Origin: Hyphomicrobium sp.
GTDB lineage: Bacteria; Pseudomonadota; Alphaproteobacteria; Rhizobiales; Hyphomicrobiaceae
DNA: 64,000 nt
Direction: 5' to 3'
Assembly: GCA_002928735.1 (NCBI GenBank)
Contig: PERL01000002.1
Span: 1-64,000 of the forward strand
The notes beneath the pieces were generated by a model. It was not told where the DNA came from and did no database searches. It worked only from the letters and a program-made list of their open reading frames with translations. The translations under genes were made by a program, and so were the position numbers. Shown one piece after another: positions 1 to 7,811 of this stretch; the first letter of the stretch is position 1, and each line of letters begins with the position of its first letter.

Positions 1-95
1 CCTACCACTTGAAGTCCTTGCCCCTAGCCGGGTAAGGCGCGGTCCGGAGGGCACCGGGCAACAGAAGCCCTCCACTTCATCTGGCCGCCGGCCAG
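1..95 (+). ncRNA. Possible 3' end of a structured RNA, identity uncertain
   Basis: No open frame fits here, but the stretch is rich in hairpins. Bases 46-52 pair perfectly with 67-73 around a 14-base loop, and 81-86 pair with 90-95 around a 3-base loop. This is compatible with the end of a stable RNA cut by the window edge. 6S RNA is one candidate. The pieces of a split tmRNA or the small SRP RNA did not match what I know of their conserved ends. The alternative is a structured leader of sspB, which begins at 157. Confidence 0.3.
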
Positions 96-156
96 AGCGC
101 GCGTTGCGGTTATTCGCGCTGACCGGCAGGCCCAACGGGGACGAAACGACGGCAGC

Positions 157-840
157 ATGACGACCGGCTCCTCCTCCATCGACTACGACGTGCTGCAAAG
201 CGACGCCATGCGGGGCGTTGTGCGCGCCGTTTTGACCCGAACGGCGAAGTCGGGGCTGCCCGGCGATCACCATTTCTACATCTCGTTCGATACGAACATT
301 CCCGGTGTCAGCCTGTCGAAGCGGCTGAAGGAAAAGTATCCGAACGAAATGACGATCGTGCTCCAGCACCGGTTCTGGGATCTCATCGTGTCGGAGGAAC
401 GCTTCGAAGTGAAGCTGACGTTCGACGGTATTCCGGAGCGCCTAGTGGTGCCGTTCGCGGCGCTGAAGGTGTTTTTCGACCCGTCCGTGCGCTACGGTTT
501 GCAGTTCGAGGAGGCCGATCTCTCCGGGCGTTCGCACACGGCTGCGTCGAACGCATTGGACGATGATGCGGCGGCGCCCGCGAGCGGCCGGTCGGCTGCG
601 AAGAAGCCGCGCGCACCACGCAAGCCCAAGGGTGAACGCGAGACGGCCGGAAACGCTGCAGCTGAACATATTTCGGAAGTGCCCCGCGTTCCAGCAGCCG
701 CCGCCTCTCCGAAGGCCGCCAAGCCGGCAACAGCCTCCAATGCCGAAGCCCCAGTTGCGGCCGCAGCTGATGATGATGCCAAGCCGGATGCAGCCAGTGG
801 CGCGCAAATTCTGAGCCTGGATCAGTTTCGCAAGAAGTAG
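157..840 (+). CDS. sspB: ClpXP adaptor SspB, alphaproteobacterial type
   Basis: SspB captures ssrA-tagged proteins from stalled ribosomes and hands them to the ClpXP protease in the cytoplasm. The first ~115 of 227 residues form the conserved substrate-binding domain, recognisable from the IDYDVLQSDAMRGVVRAVL start and the HHFYISFDT, HRFWDL and PFAAL blocks. A long Ala/Pro/Lys-rich linker follows and ends in ILSLDQFRKK. In this family the flexible linker ends in a short peptide that docks on the ClpX N-domain, and this tail is the likely one (inference). The ATG at 157 directly precedes the conserved block. fumC follows on the same strand after 118 bases, a common neighbourhood in Hyphomicrobiales. 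Confidence 0.95.
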   Translation: MTTGSSSIDYDVLQSDAMRGVVRAVLTRTAKSGLPGDHHFYISFDTNIPGVSLSKRLKEKYPNEMTIVLQHRFWDLIVSEERFEVKLTFDGIPERLVVPFAALKVFFDPSVRYGLQFEEADLSGRSHTAASNALDDDAAAPASGRSAAKKPRAPRKPKGERETAGNAAAEHISEVPRVPAAAASPKAAKPATASNAEAPVAAAADDDAKPDAASGAQILSLDQFRKK

Positions 841-958
841 GGCGGCCAGCACGGGACTCTTCGTCCGGTGACCACAGGGCCGTCGGCGTGCTATCGGCAC
901 GGAGCATAGGGGGAGCGCACGGCTCGCCCCGGTTCCAACGACGACAGGCGCTGCAGCG

Positions 959-2359
959 ATGAACACGAAATCCACCCGCACGGAGACCGATACCTTTGGC
1001 CCCATCGAGGTGGCTGACGACCGCTATTGGGGAGCGCAGGCCGAGCGATCGCTGGGGAACTTCAAGATCGGCTGGGAAAAGCAGCCCAAGCCCATCATTC
1101 GCGCGCTCGGCATCGTGAAACAGGCAGCGGCCATCACCAACATGGCGCTCGGCAAGCTCGATCGCAAACTCGGCGAGACGATCGTCAGAGCCTCGCAGGA
1201 AGTGATCGACGGCACGCTTGATGATCATTTCCCGCTCGTCGTTTGGCAGACGGGGTCGGGCACGCAGTCGAACATGAATGCGAACGAGGTGATCTCGAAC
1301 CGCGCCATTGAGATGCTGGGCGGAACGGTTGGCTCGAAGAAGCCGGTGCATCCGAACGACCACGTGAATATGAGCCAGTCTTCGAACGATACCTTTCCGA
1401 CGGCGATGCACATTGCGTGCGCGGAAGAGGTGGCCAACCGGCTAATCCCGGCGCTGGAGCATTTGCACAAAGCGCTCGATGCCAAGGCGAAGGCTTGGGC
1501 GGACATCATCAAAATTGGGCGGACGCATACGCAGGATGCGACGCCGGTGACGCTGGGGCAGGAGTTTTCCGGCTACGCCAAGCAGATCGAGAACGGGATC
1601 GCGCGCATCCGATTGACACTGCCGGCGCTGATGGAGTTGGCGCAGGGCGGCACGGCAGTGGGCACGGGGCTTGCCTCGCCGGCGGGGTTCGCCGACCGCG
1701 TTGCGGCGGAGATCGCGAAGCTAACCGGGTTGCCGTTTACGTCGGCGCCGAACAAGTTCGAGGCGCTGGCGGCGCACGATGCGATGGTGATGACGCACGG
1801 CGCGATCACGACGGTGGCAATGAGCTGCTTCAAGATCGCCAACGATATCCGCTTCCTGGGTTCGGGACCGCGGTCGGGGCTCGGCGAACTGGCGCTGCCG
1901 GAGAATGAGCCGGGATCGTCGATCATGCCGGGCAAGGTCAACCCGACGCAGTGCGAAGCGCTGACCCAGGTGGCCGCGCACATTCACGGCAACAACGCGG
2001 CTATCGGATTTGCGGGGAGCCAGGGGCATTTCGAGCTCAACGTGTTCAACCCGATGATGGCGTACAATTTCCTTCAATCGACGCGGCTGCTGGCGGATGC
2101 GGCGGTGTCGTTCACCGATAACTGCGTGGTGGGGATCGAGCCGCGGCTCGACAACATCGCCAAAGGGCTTGCCAATTCGCTGATGCTCGTGACGCCGCTG
2201 AAGGAGAAGTACGGCTACGACCGGGCGGCGAAGATCGCCAAGACCGCGCACAAGAACGGGTCGACGCTGCGCGAGGAAGCGATCAAAGACGGCATCCCGG
2301 CGGATGATTTCGACGCCATCGTGCGGCCGGAGAAGATGATCGGGCCGGACCCTGTCTGA
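959..2359 (+). CDS. fumC: Class II fumarate hydratase
   Basis: FumC interconverts fumarate and L-malate in the TCA cycle as an iron-independent homotetramer. The 466-residue length is typical. The family signature [11 protein letters not shown] lies at about residues 318-328 and carries the catalytic serine of the mobile loop. The [10 protein letters not shown] block with the catalytic histidine is near residue 188, and [11 protein letters not shown] lies before it. The C-terminal domain ([21 protein letters not shown] onward) is complete. The start is the ATG that gives the usual N-terminus ([11 protein letters not shown]). Aspartase and argininosuccinate lyase share the superfamily signature, but the sequence throughout is of the fumarase type. 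Confidence 0.97.
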   Translation: MNTKSTRTETDTFGPIEVADDRYWGAQAERSLGNFKIGWEKQPKPIIRALGIVKQAAAITNMALGKLDRKLGETIVRASQEVIDGTLDDHFPLVVWQTGSGTQSNMNANEVISNRAIEMLGGTVGSKKPVHPNDHVNMSQSSNDTFPTAMHIACAEEVANRLIPALEHLHKALDAKAKAWADIIKIGRTHTQDATPVTLGQEFSGYAKQIENGIARIRLTLPALMELAQGGTAVGTGLASPAGFADRVAAEIAKLTGLPFTSAPNKFEALAAHDAMVMTHGAITTVAMSCFKIANDIRFLGSGPRSGLGELALPENEPGSSIMPGKVNPTQCEALTQVAAHIHGNNAAIGFAGSQGHFELNVFNPMMAYNFLQSTRLLADAAVSFTDNCVVGIEPRLDNIAKGLANSLMLVTPLKEKYGYDRAAKIAKTAHKNGSTLREEAIKDGIPADDFDAIVRPEKMIGPDPV

Positions 2360-2430
2360 GGGCGGGGTCACGTTTGACGGGCCGGCGCGATTGCTCTTAC
2401 ACTTGGCGAGCAACGTGAGGATGGCGCGCG

Positions 2431-2667
2431 ATGGCCGAGGGCAAGTCCGGTAAGACGCTTTTGGAAGTCGAGATCGACGCGGAGTTGGCGGCGGAAGCGG
2501 CAGCGCGCGGCGTCAATTTGTCGGCCACGTCAGAAGAGGCGCTCACGCGGTTGACGGCGGCGGACCGGGGCGCGGAGTGGCGGCGGCGGAATGCGCCAGC
2601 CCTCGACGCCTATGACAAGCATATTGAGGGCGATGGACTGTGGTCCGATGGTCTGCGGACCTGGTGA
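2431..2667 (+). CDS. ccdA: CcdA-family antitoxin of a type II toxin-antitoxin pair
   Basis: This 78-residue protein has the expected architecture of a CcdA antitoxin. An N-terminal beta-strand/helix segment (about residues 8-45, LLEVEIDAELAAEAAARGVNLS) should form the ribbon-helix-helix DNA-binding dimer. An acidic, tryptophan-containing tail (RRRNAPALDAYDKHIEGDGLW) should be the disordered arm that wraps and neutralises the toxin. A GAGGA ribosome-binding site lies upstream. The toxin gene starts two bases after this stop, so the two are almost certainly co-translated. In this family the antitoxin with bound toxin represses its own promoter. Function here is inferred from family and gene order. 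Confidence 0.85.
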   Translation: MAEGKSGKTLLEVEIDAELAAEAAARGVNLSATSEEALTRLTAADRGAEWRRRNAPALDAYDKHIEGDGLWSDGLRTW

Positions 2668-2668
2668 C

Positions 2669-2980
2669 ATGCGGCAGTTCGATGTCTTTGCAAAACCTAG
2701 TGAGGCATCCAGGGACTTCGCTCCATTCGTGATTGTTCTGCAATCTGACCTGACGATGACCAAGACCACTGTTGTCGTCGCGCCGCTGGTGCTGCCGGAT
2801 CGGCTGCCCGAACCGTCGCGGCTGTTTCCCCGTATGCATGTAGGTGAGACACCACTGGTGTTGTCGACAAGCGAGTTAGCTGGGATCGGACGTAAACAGC
2901 TGAGGCAACACGTCACGAACCTGAGCGGCTCGCGGGATGCAATTATCGCCGCACTCGACCTCCTGTTCACCGGCATCTGA
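2669..2980 (+). CDS. ccdB: CcdB-family toxin (DNA gyrase inhibitor)
   Basis: CcdB toxins bind the GyrA subunit and trap gyrase on cleaved DNA. The protein from the ATG at 2669 is 103 residues, the usual length, and starts MRQFDVF like the family. It continues with a beta-rich core (PFVIVLQSDL, TTVVVAPLVLP, RLFPRMHVG, LVLSTSELAGI) and ends in the helix SGSRDAIIAALDLLFTGI. That C-terminal helix carries the gyrase-contacting residues in the F-plasmid toxin, and the terminal Gly-Ile matches it. An in-frame upstream ATG at 2591 lies inside ccdA and is not the likely start. The pair sits between fumC and DUF4169, with no phage or plasmid genes nearby. Confidence 0.87.
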   Translation: MRQFDVFAKPSEASRDFAPFVIVLQSDLTMTKTTVVVAPLVLPDRLPEPSRLFPRMHVGETPLVLSTSELAGIGRKQLRQHVTNLSGSRDAIIAALDLLFTGI

Positions 2981-2988
2981 GGACGCTT

Positions 2989-3231
2989 ATGACTGCCGAG
3001 ATCATCAATCTGAATAAGGTGCGCAAGGCCAAGGAGCGCGCGGAGAAGGAGCGCCGGGCGGAGGAGAACCGCATCCGGCACGGACGCACCAAGGCCGAGC
3101 GGGAGCAGGATGAAGCGTTGCGCGCGCGCGACGGGGCCGCTCTTGACGGGGCGCGGATCGATGACGCTGAGCCGGGTTATAAGCGCAGCGGGGAGACTGA
3201 GGACGACCTCGATCCCGGCAGCGTGTCGTGA
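2989..3231 (+). CDS. DUF4169 family small basic protein
   Basis: The 80 residues match DUF4169, a short family of unknown function seen in alphaproteobacteria. It begins MTAEIINLNKVRKAKERAEK and is dominated by Lys, Arg and Glu, so most of it should form one charged helix. It has no membrane segment and no catalytic motif. Its stop overlaps the GTG start of the next gene (GTGA at 3228-3231), so the two are translationally coupled. Their conserved pairing suggests a joint role that is not known. Confidence 0.85.
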   Translation: MTAEIINLNKVRKAKERAEKERRAEENRIRHGRTKAEREQDEALRARDGAALDGARIDDAEPGYKRSGETEDDLDPGSVS

Positions 3232-3476
3232 GCCGGCCGGTTAAACGCTCGTTTTCGCTGCGTGGACACCAAACGTCGATTTCGCTCGAACAGCCATTCT
3301 GGGATGCGTTGAAGGACGCGGCCGAAAAGGAAGGCAAAACGCCAGCTGCGATCGTGGCCGAGATCGACGAGGCGCGCGGCGACTCGGGCCTTTCCGGCGC
3401 GGTGCGAATGTGGATCCTCGATTACTTCCGGCGGCGCCGCGCGTTGGAAGATTACAACGGCGGCAATCGGGACTGA
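3228..3476 (+). CDS. Ribbon-helix-helix domain protein
   Basis: This 82-residue protein fits the RHH_4-type ribbon-helix-helix family of alphaproteobacteria. The N-terminal strand KRSFSLRGHQTSISLE is followed by two helices (PFWDALKDAAEKEGKTPAAIVAEIDEA and the following SGAVRMWILDYFRRRR). Such proteins usually bind DNA as dimers, but the target is unknown. The start is a GTG overlapping the DUF4169 stop codon. The gene ends 7 bases before the convergent end of the AsmA-family gene, leaving almost no room for a terminator. Confidence 0.82.
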   Translation: MSRPVKRSFSLRGHQTSISLEQPFWDALKDAAEKEGKTPAAIVAEIDEARGDSGLSGAVRMWILDYFRRRRALEDYNGGNRD

Positions 3477-3483
3477 CGCTGCC

Positions 3484-6400
3484 TTACTGATACGGCATCT
3501 GGAATGGCTGCCAGCTGGGTAATGGCAGCTTTTTCTTTGGTTGCGGTTGAGCTTGAACGCGGGGCCGGGGCGCGGGCGTGGTGGCCTCTACAGCTGCTTC
3601 CGCTTCTGCCGCGGCGGCTGCGGCGGCTTCGGGATCGATGGTGGCCGACCCATCGACGGGGACGGGCACAGGCTCAGCTGGCGTGGCAGCGGGCGGCGTC
3701 TGACTTTGTTCCAGCTGCCGCTGCCGTTCGGCCTCGATCGCCTTTTGCCGCGCTCGTTCCCTTTCTGCGCGGTCTTCGTCCAGCTTGCGCAAGCGCTCCA
3801 GTTCGTCGACGTCGCGCTCCATGCGGCGGACCGTCAGTTCGCGCTCCAAGGCCGACGTTTCGATGGTGGGCGCCAAGGTGTCGATGTCTGCAAGGCGGCC
3901 GGCGTAGATCACGGACACAGGCGGCAGCAGCGAGCGCGTTGCCGGGACGGGTGCGGGCACGGCCGATGGCTCGCCCGCGGTGGCGGCGGCGGCCACTGTC
4001 GGTTGGGCACGATTGAGGCCCTTGGCTTCGATTTTCCACGTGCTGTCGAGTGCGAGGGTTTGAAGGTCGAGGAGGGTATCGAACGTGGCGCGGCCTTCGG
4101 CGGTTTCCACCTGGACGCGATCGAGCTTCAGAGAGCCGTCGGCGACGGTGACGGGGATTTTCACTTTCCCGAGTTTGAGCTGGGTGGCCTTCAGCGCTGT
4201 GCGTACTGCAGCTTGCAGCGGCTCTCCTGTCAGAATGGTCTTTGACTGGAGGGCTTGATCGGCAATCTCGGTGACGGCGCGGGGGGCCACGCCGGATAGG
4301 GTTACATCGCCGAGGCTGAGTGCGCCTTTTCCGGTCATTGCCGTGATCATGGTAGAAGGCGACAACCCGCGGCCGCTGAATTCGACATCAAGGGCTGCGA
4401 CATCGCCTTCGATGGCGTCGTCGCCATCGCTTTCGGAACTGCCCTTGCTCGAAATGGAGATTCCGAGTTTGCCGGTAATGGCGGCGCCGGCGGGTTGCTT
4501 CTCGATGGCGAACGCGGACACGGACTTGCCGCCCAGCATCGCGCCTTCCAAGCGCTGAACGTCAAGTTTGCCGGGCGACAGGCCGACCGTAAAGCGGGCA
4601 TCTTTCATGGCGAGGCCTGGCTCGAGGCTCAAAGAGCGAATGCCGGCCTTGATCGAGCCGGTGAGATTGTCGAGCGGACTGAAGTCGAACGTCTGGTCCG
4701 GCCAGATGCGGGCCGGGGGCGGGAGGGCAGCGAGCGCCTCCTGTTCGGCGCGGCGGCGGCGGGGTGTGGCGGTGGGCAATTCAACCGGCGTTGCCGCTTG
4801 CAACAGCGGGGCTGAGGACAGTGCGCTCAACAGTCCGGGCAGGGAGGCCTTGTCGGCGGAGACCTCGGCGTCGACCCGGGCCGGCGTGGCGTCGCGCCCG
4901 GCGGTGTATGTCACGACGCCGGAGACGGCCGCTTCGGCGATCTTCAAGCTTGGGCTTGCCAGGATCAGCTTTGTGCCATCGTGGGCCGCAGCAATCGTGC
5001 CGGTGACAGGGACGGCGCCAGCGCCGGCGCCGAGCGACAATCCGGCCAGCGTCATGATGCGGCCGAGATCGTCGGCGGCTACGCGAATGTCGCCCTTGGC
5101 TGCCGGCTCGCCGGTTTCGGGCACGGAAATGCGGCCATTAAATTCCAATTCAACCGTTTCGGCGCTCAACTCGGCGACTGCGACCAGACCATCGGCCGCT
5201 TTGCCGGCTGCCTTGACGAAGACCTTGCCGGCGCGCGCATCGCCGACCTTGCGCTTGGTGCCGGACAGTTGATCGAGGAATCCATAAACGTCCGGGGTGT
5301 CGATCTGTGCGGTGATGTCGGCCGGTGCGGTGCGCCAAGCGCCGCGAGCAGCGTCCAGGCGGGCTTCGGCGACGACGCGGCCGCCGCGCAATGTTCCATC
5401 GACGGTGATATCAACGGCTTCGCTCAAGCGTTCGCCGAACGAGATCGTGGTGGCAATGCGCCAGGGCGACAGAGTGGACCAGCGCACGACTTTATCGTGC
5501 ACGTCTGTGGGCAGATCGAGAAGATCGGCGAGAGCTGTGACCGCCTCGGCGGATGGTGCTTCGATCACGCCGCGCAACCGGCCACGGGTTTTGTTTGGCA
5601 CGTCGGCGGCGGATCCTTCGAGATCGACCGCGAGACCGCCTGTCGCCTCGAACTTGAGTTTAGGCACCGTCAGTGCACCTTTTTGCAGGGCGACATCGAG
5701 GTGGACGTTTTGCAGGGTGCGCTCGCCGTCGATCAATTTTCCGGCGCGGATGTCGAAGGCGACATCGGAGGGGAAGTGATCGCCGCCAGCGCTCTCGCCA
5801 ACGGTGCCCGGCTGAGCCGCCCCGGCTGGTACAGAGGCGCCAGTGAGCAATCCGCGCAAACCTTTCAGGCCAGGATTGCCGGGCCAGAGGTCATCGAGAT
5901 TGATCTTTTCGCCTTCGAGGGCGACGGCGAGGCGGCGTGATCCGGCAAGACCGAGTTTAATTTCTCCGATGACCGGGGTGCCCGAGACTTCGGCGGCAGC
6001 ACTGGTGAGTTCGATAGCGCTGTCGTCGAGACGGACATTGCCGGACAAAGCAAAGGGGCCGTCGCTGCGCTGGCGACTGAAGGGATTGTCGCCAAAGCCC
6101 CACGTGGTAAAGCGCGTTAGACTTTGGCCAGACAATTCCATGGTGCCGGCAAAGGAGCGGGCGCCCGCCGCGCCATCGACAGTGCCGTCAAGGGCCAGAA
6201 ACGTTCCGCCGGGGAGACCCGCGCGCACGTCCTTGAGTTCGAGCGGTCCGCCTTTGCGGGACGCCTTGAGTTTCAAACCACTTACGGACTGCTTGCCGAG
6301 GCCAACCTGATCGACGGCGATCGAAATTGCGGTTTCGGCCGTCGAGGGCAATTCGTCGACGAGGCGGTCGAAGAGGGTGCGGGCCAATTCGAGTGGGATG

Positions 6401-7446
6401 GCGCCAGGGGCGGCGGCAGCGCCTGAACTCAATTGGTCGAGATCAAGCCATTTGGAGGTGAGGTCCAAGTCGAGCGTCACTTGATCCTGCCAACCAATCG
6501 CAGAGCGGCCGGAGATGAGCTGGGGCAATCCGCCCTGCTCCAAGGCGATGGCAATATCATCGAGGCGAATACGGCCGGGTTCGGAGGCGACCTTGGCGGT
6601 GACGTCGAACACACCGCCGACTGCTGGTTTTTGCCCGGTGGCGGACGGTTGTGGTGTGGCGGTGCCGGAGCCGGCCACAACAAATCCTGCGGTCGAAATG
6701 CGGGCGACCAAATTGCCGTCGATCGAGGCGGCGTCGCTCAAGTTGCGGGCGGTGCCGTCGAACGTGTAGCTGTTGGCGTTGGCTGGAACCGTGACGACCG
6801 CCTTGAAGCGGAGGTCGCCGCTGGGGTCTTGGGCTGCTGTGGTCACCCGGATCTCGCGCGGCTCGCCCTGCCAAGAGGCTGTGCCGCGATAGCGGAAAGG
6901 TCCATCGATCGCGTCGGCGGATAGCTCGCCGTTCAAGGCTTCCAAGCGCGCCAGTTCGATGCCGTTCGGCCCCGTCAGCCCGAGACTGCCGTCGATGATA
7001 TTGACCGAGCGAAAGCTGACGTCTTGGGGAACGAGAGAAAAGCGCCCCGGGGTGAGTTGAAGCGAAGAGAGCGTTGTGCGGCCATCTTTGCCGATGGCCA
7101 GTTCGAGCACGGGCTTCACGATCTCGACCGTTTGGGCCTCCACGATCCCCTTTAGAAGGGGCGGCACCGAGAGCCACATTGTGAAACCATCGGCGCGGAA
7201 CAGGGGGCGGCCGGTCTCTTCACCGACAGCACCGCCGATGCGCAGCTTTTCAGCGTGCACGTAGGGCGAGGGCAGCAGGCGCACGGCCACGTTGCCCTGG
7301 ACGCGCACTTCGCGGCCGAGCATGCGCGACGCTTCCTCCTCGAAGACGCCCCGGTAGCTGTTCCAGTCGATCGCGAGCGGCACGGCAAAGAGCGCCGCGA
7401 ACACGACGATGAGCAGGCCTCCGAAGTACACCAGCAGGTTGTTCAT
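3484..7446 (-). CDS. AsmA-family protein, very large (1320 residues)
   Basis: AsmA-like proteins are inner-membrane-anchored bridges of the VPS13/Chorein type that are thought to move phospholipid across the periplasm. The N-terminus has one membrane segment (about residues 5-27) followed by the AsmA signature around IDWNSYRGVFEEEASRML. The conserved C-terminal AsmA region (GKGALSLGDVTLSGVAPRAV, then VKIPVTVADGSLKLDRV) lies near residues 1050-1150. After it comes an unusual charged coiled coil (about 1205-1260, many Glu/Arg), then an Ala-rich tract and a Pro/Gln tail ending LPSWQPFQMPYQ. The ATG at 7446 gives the membrane anchor directly. It is longer than E. coli AsmA (about 617 residues) and nearer the YhdP/TamB size class. 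Confidence 0.9.
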   Translation of the reverse strand: MNNLLVYFGGLLIVVFAALFAVPLAIDWNSYRGVFEEEASRMLGREVRVQGNVAVRLLPSPYVHAEKLRIGGAVGEETGRPLFRADGFTMWLSVPPLLKGIVEAQTVEIVKPVLELAIGKDGRTTLSSLQLTPGRFSLVPQDVSFRSVNIIDGSLGLTGPNGIELARLEALNGELSADAIDGPFRYRGTASWQGEPREIRVTTAAQDPSGDLRFKAVVTVPANANSYTFDGTARNLSDAASIDGNLVARISTAGFVVAGSGTATPQPSATGQKPAVGGVFDVTAKVASEPGRIRLDDIAIALEQGGLPQLISGRSAIGWQDQVTLDLDLTSKWLDLDQLSSGAAAAPGAIPLELARTLFDRLVDELPSTAETAISIAVDQVGLGKQSVSGLKLKASRKGGPLELKDVRAGLPGGTFLALDGTVDGAAGARSFAGTMELSGQSLTRFTTWGFGDNPFSRQRSDGPFALSGNVRLDDSAIELTSAAAEVSGTPVIGEIKLGLAGSRRLAVALEGEKINLDDLWPGNPGLKGLRGLLTGASVPAGAAQPGTVGESAGGDHFPSDVAFDIRAGKLIDGERTLQNVHLDVALQKGALTVPKLKFEATGGLAVDLEGSAADVPNKTRGRLRGVIEAPSAEAVTALADLLDLPTDVHDKVVRWSTLSPWRIATTISFGERLSEAVDITVDGTLRGGRVVAEARLDAARGAWRTAPADITAQIDTPDVYGFLDQLSGTKRKVGDARAGKVFVKAAGKAADGLVAVAELSAETVELEFNGRISVPETGEPAAKGDIRVAADDLGRIMTLAGLSLGAGAGAVPVTGTIAAAHDGTKLILASPSLKIAEAAVSGVVTYTAGRDATPARVDAEVSADKASLPGLLSALSSAPLLQAATPVELPTATPRRRRAEQEALAALPPPARIWPDQTFDFSPLDNLTGSIKAGIRSLSLEPGLAMKDARFTVGLSPGKLDVQRLEGAMLGGKSVSAFAIEKQPAGAAITGKLGISISSKGSSESDGDDAIEGDVAALDVEFSGRGLSPSTMITAMTGKGALSLGDVTLSGVAPRAVTEIADQALQSKTILTGEPLQAAVRTALKATQLKLGKVKIPVTVADGSLKLDRVQVETAEGRATFDTLLDLQTLALDSTWKIEAKGLNRAQPTVAAAATAGEPSAVPAPVPATRSLLPPVSVIYAGRLADIDTLAPTIETSALERELTVRRMERDVDELERLRKLDEDRAERERARQKAIEAERQRQLEQSQTPPAATPAEPVPVPVDGSATIDPEAAAAAAAEAEAAVEATTPAPRPRVQAQPQPKKKLPLPSWQPFQMPYQ

Positions 7447-7811
7447 ACGTCCGGACTTATCTCACCAAAATTGTCTCGACCCATACTCAAGACCCAGCTT
7501 TTCGGCCGCGCTTCGGATCACGCTGGCGCCCGAATCAAACCAACGGGCAGCGTCCCGCCTGTCCGGCCGGATTGTGGCAATGGGACGGTGCCGGAACTGA
7601 GGCGGACGCAGACCTTTCGTGCCGAGGATGGACCATAGCCGAAACACCCTCCCGTCTGAACCGAAAAGCCCTGTCTATCCCTCGAAATAGAGCGCGTGAG
7701 CCCCCATATCCATGGCGTTCGAGGTCTGCGGGCAATGCCGGCGGCCGCAAGCAGATGTGGAGAACGCCGCGGGCCCATTCCGGCCACGCCGTGCGTGCTA
7801 TACCGGACCCC
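7447..7811. other. Divergent intergenic region between the AsmA-family gene and uvrD
   Basis: These 365 bases separate two divergent genes, so both promoters should lie here. I see no convincing -35/-10 pair. TATACC at 7799-7804 sits only seven bases before the uvrD ATG and has no matching -35. The uvrD frame stays open upstream to 7572, but that extension is low-complexity and does not resemble the helicase N-terminus. No RNA gene or repeat was recognised. Confidence 0.6.

Noticed and set aside
1-156. Piece of a split tmRNA or SRP RNA
   Set aside because: I see neither a 3' CCA acceptor end nor the conserved SRP tetraloop region.
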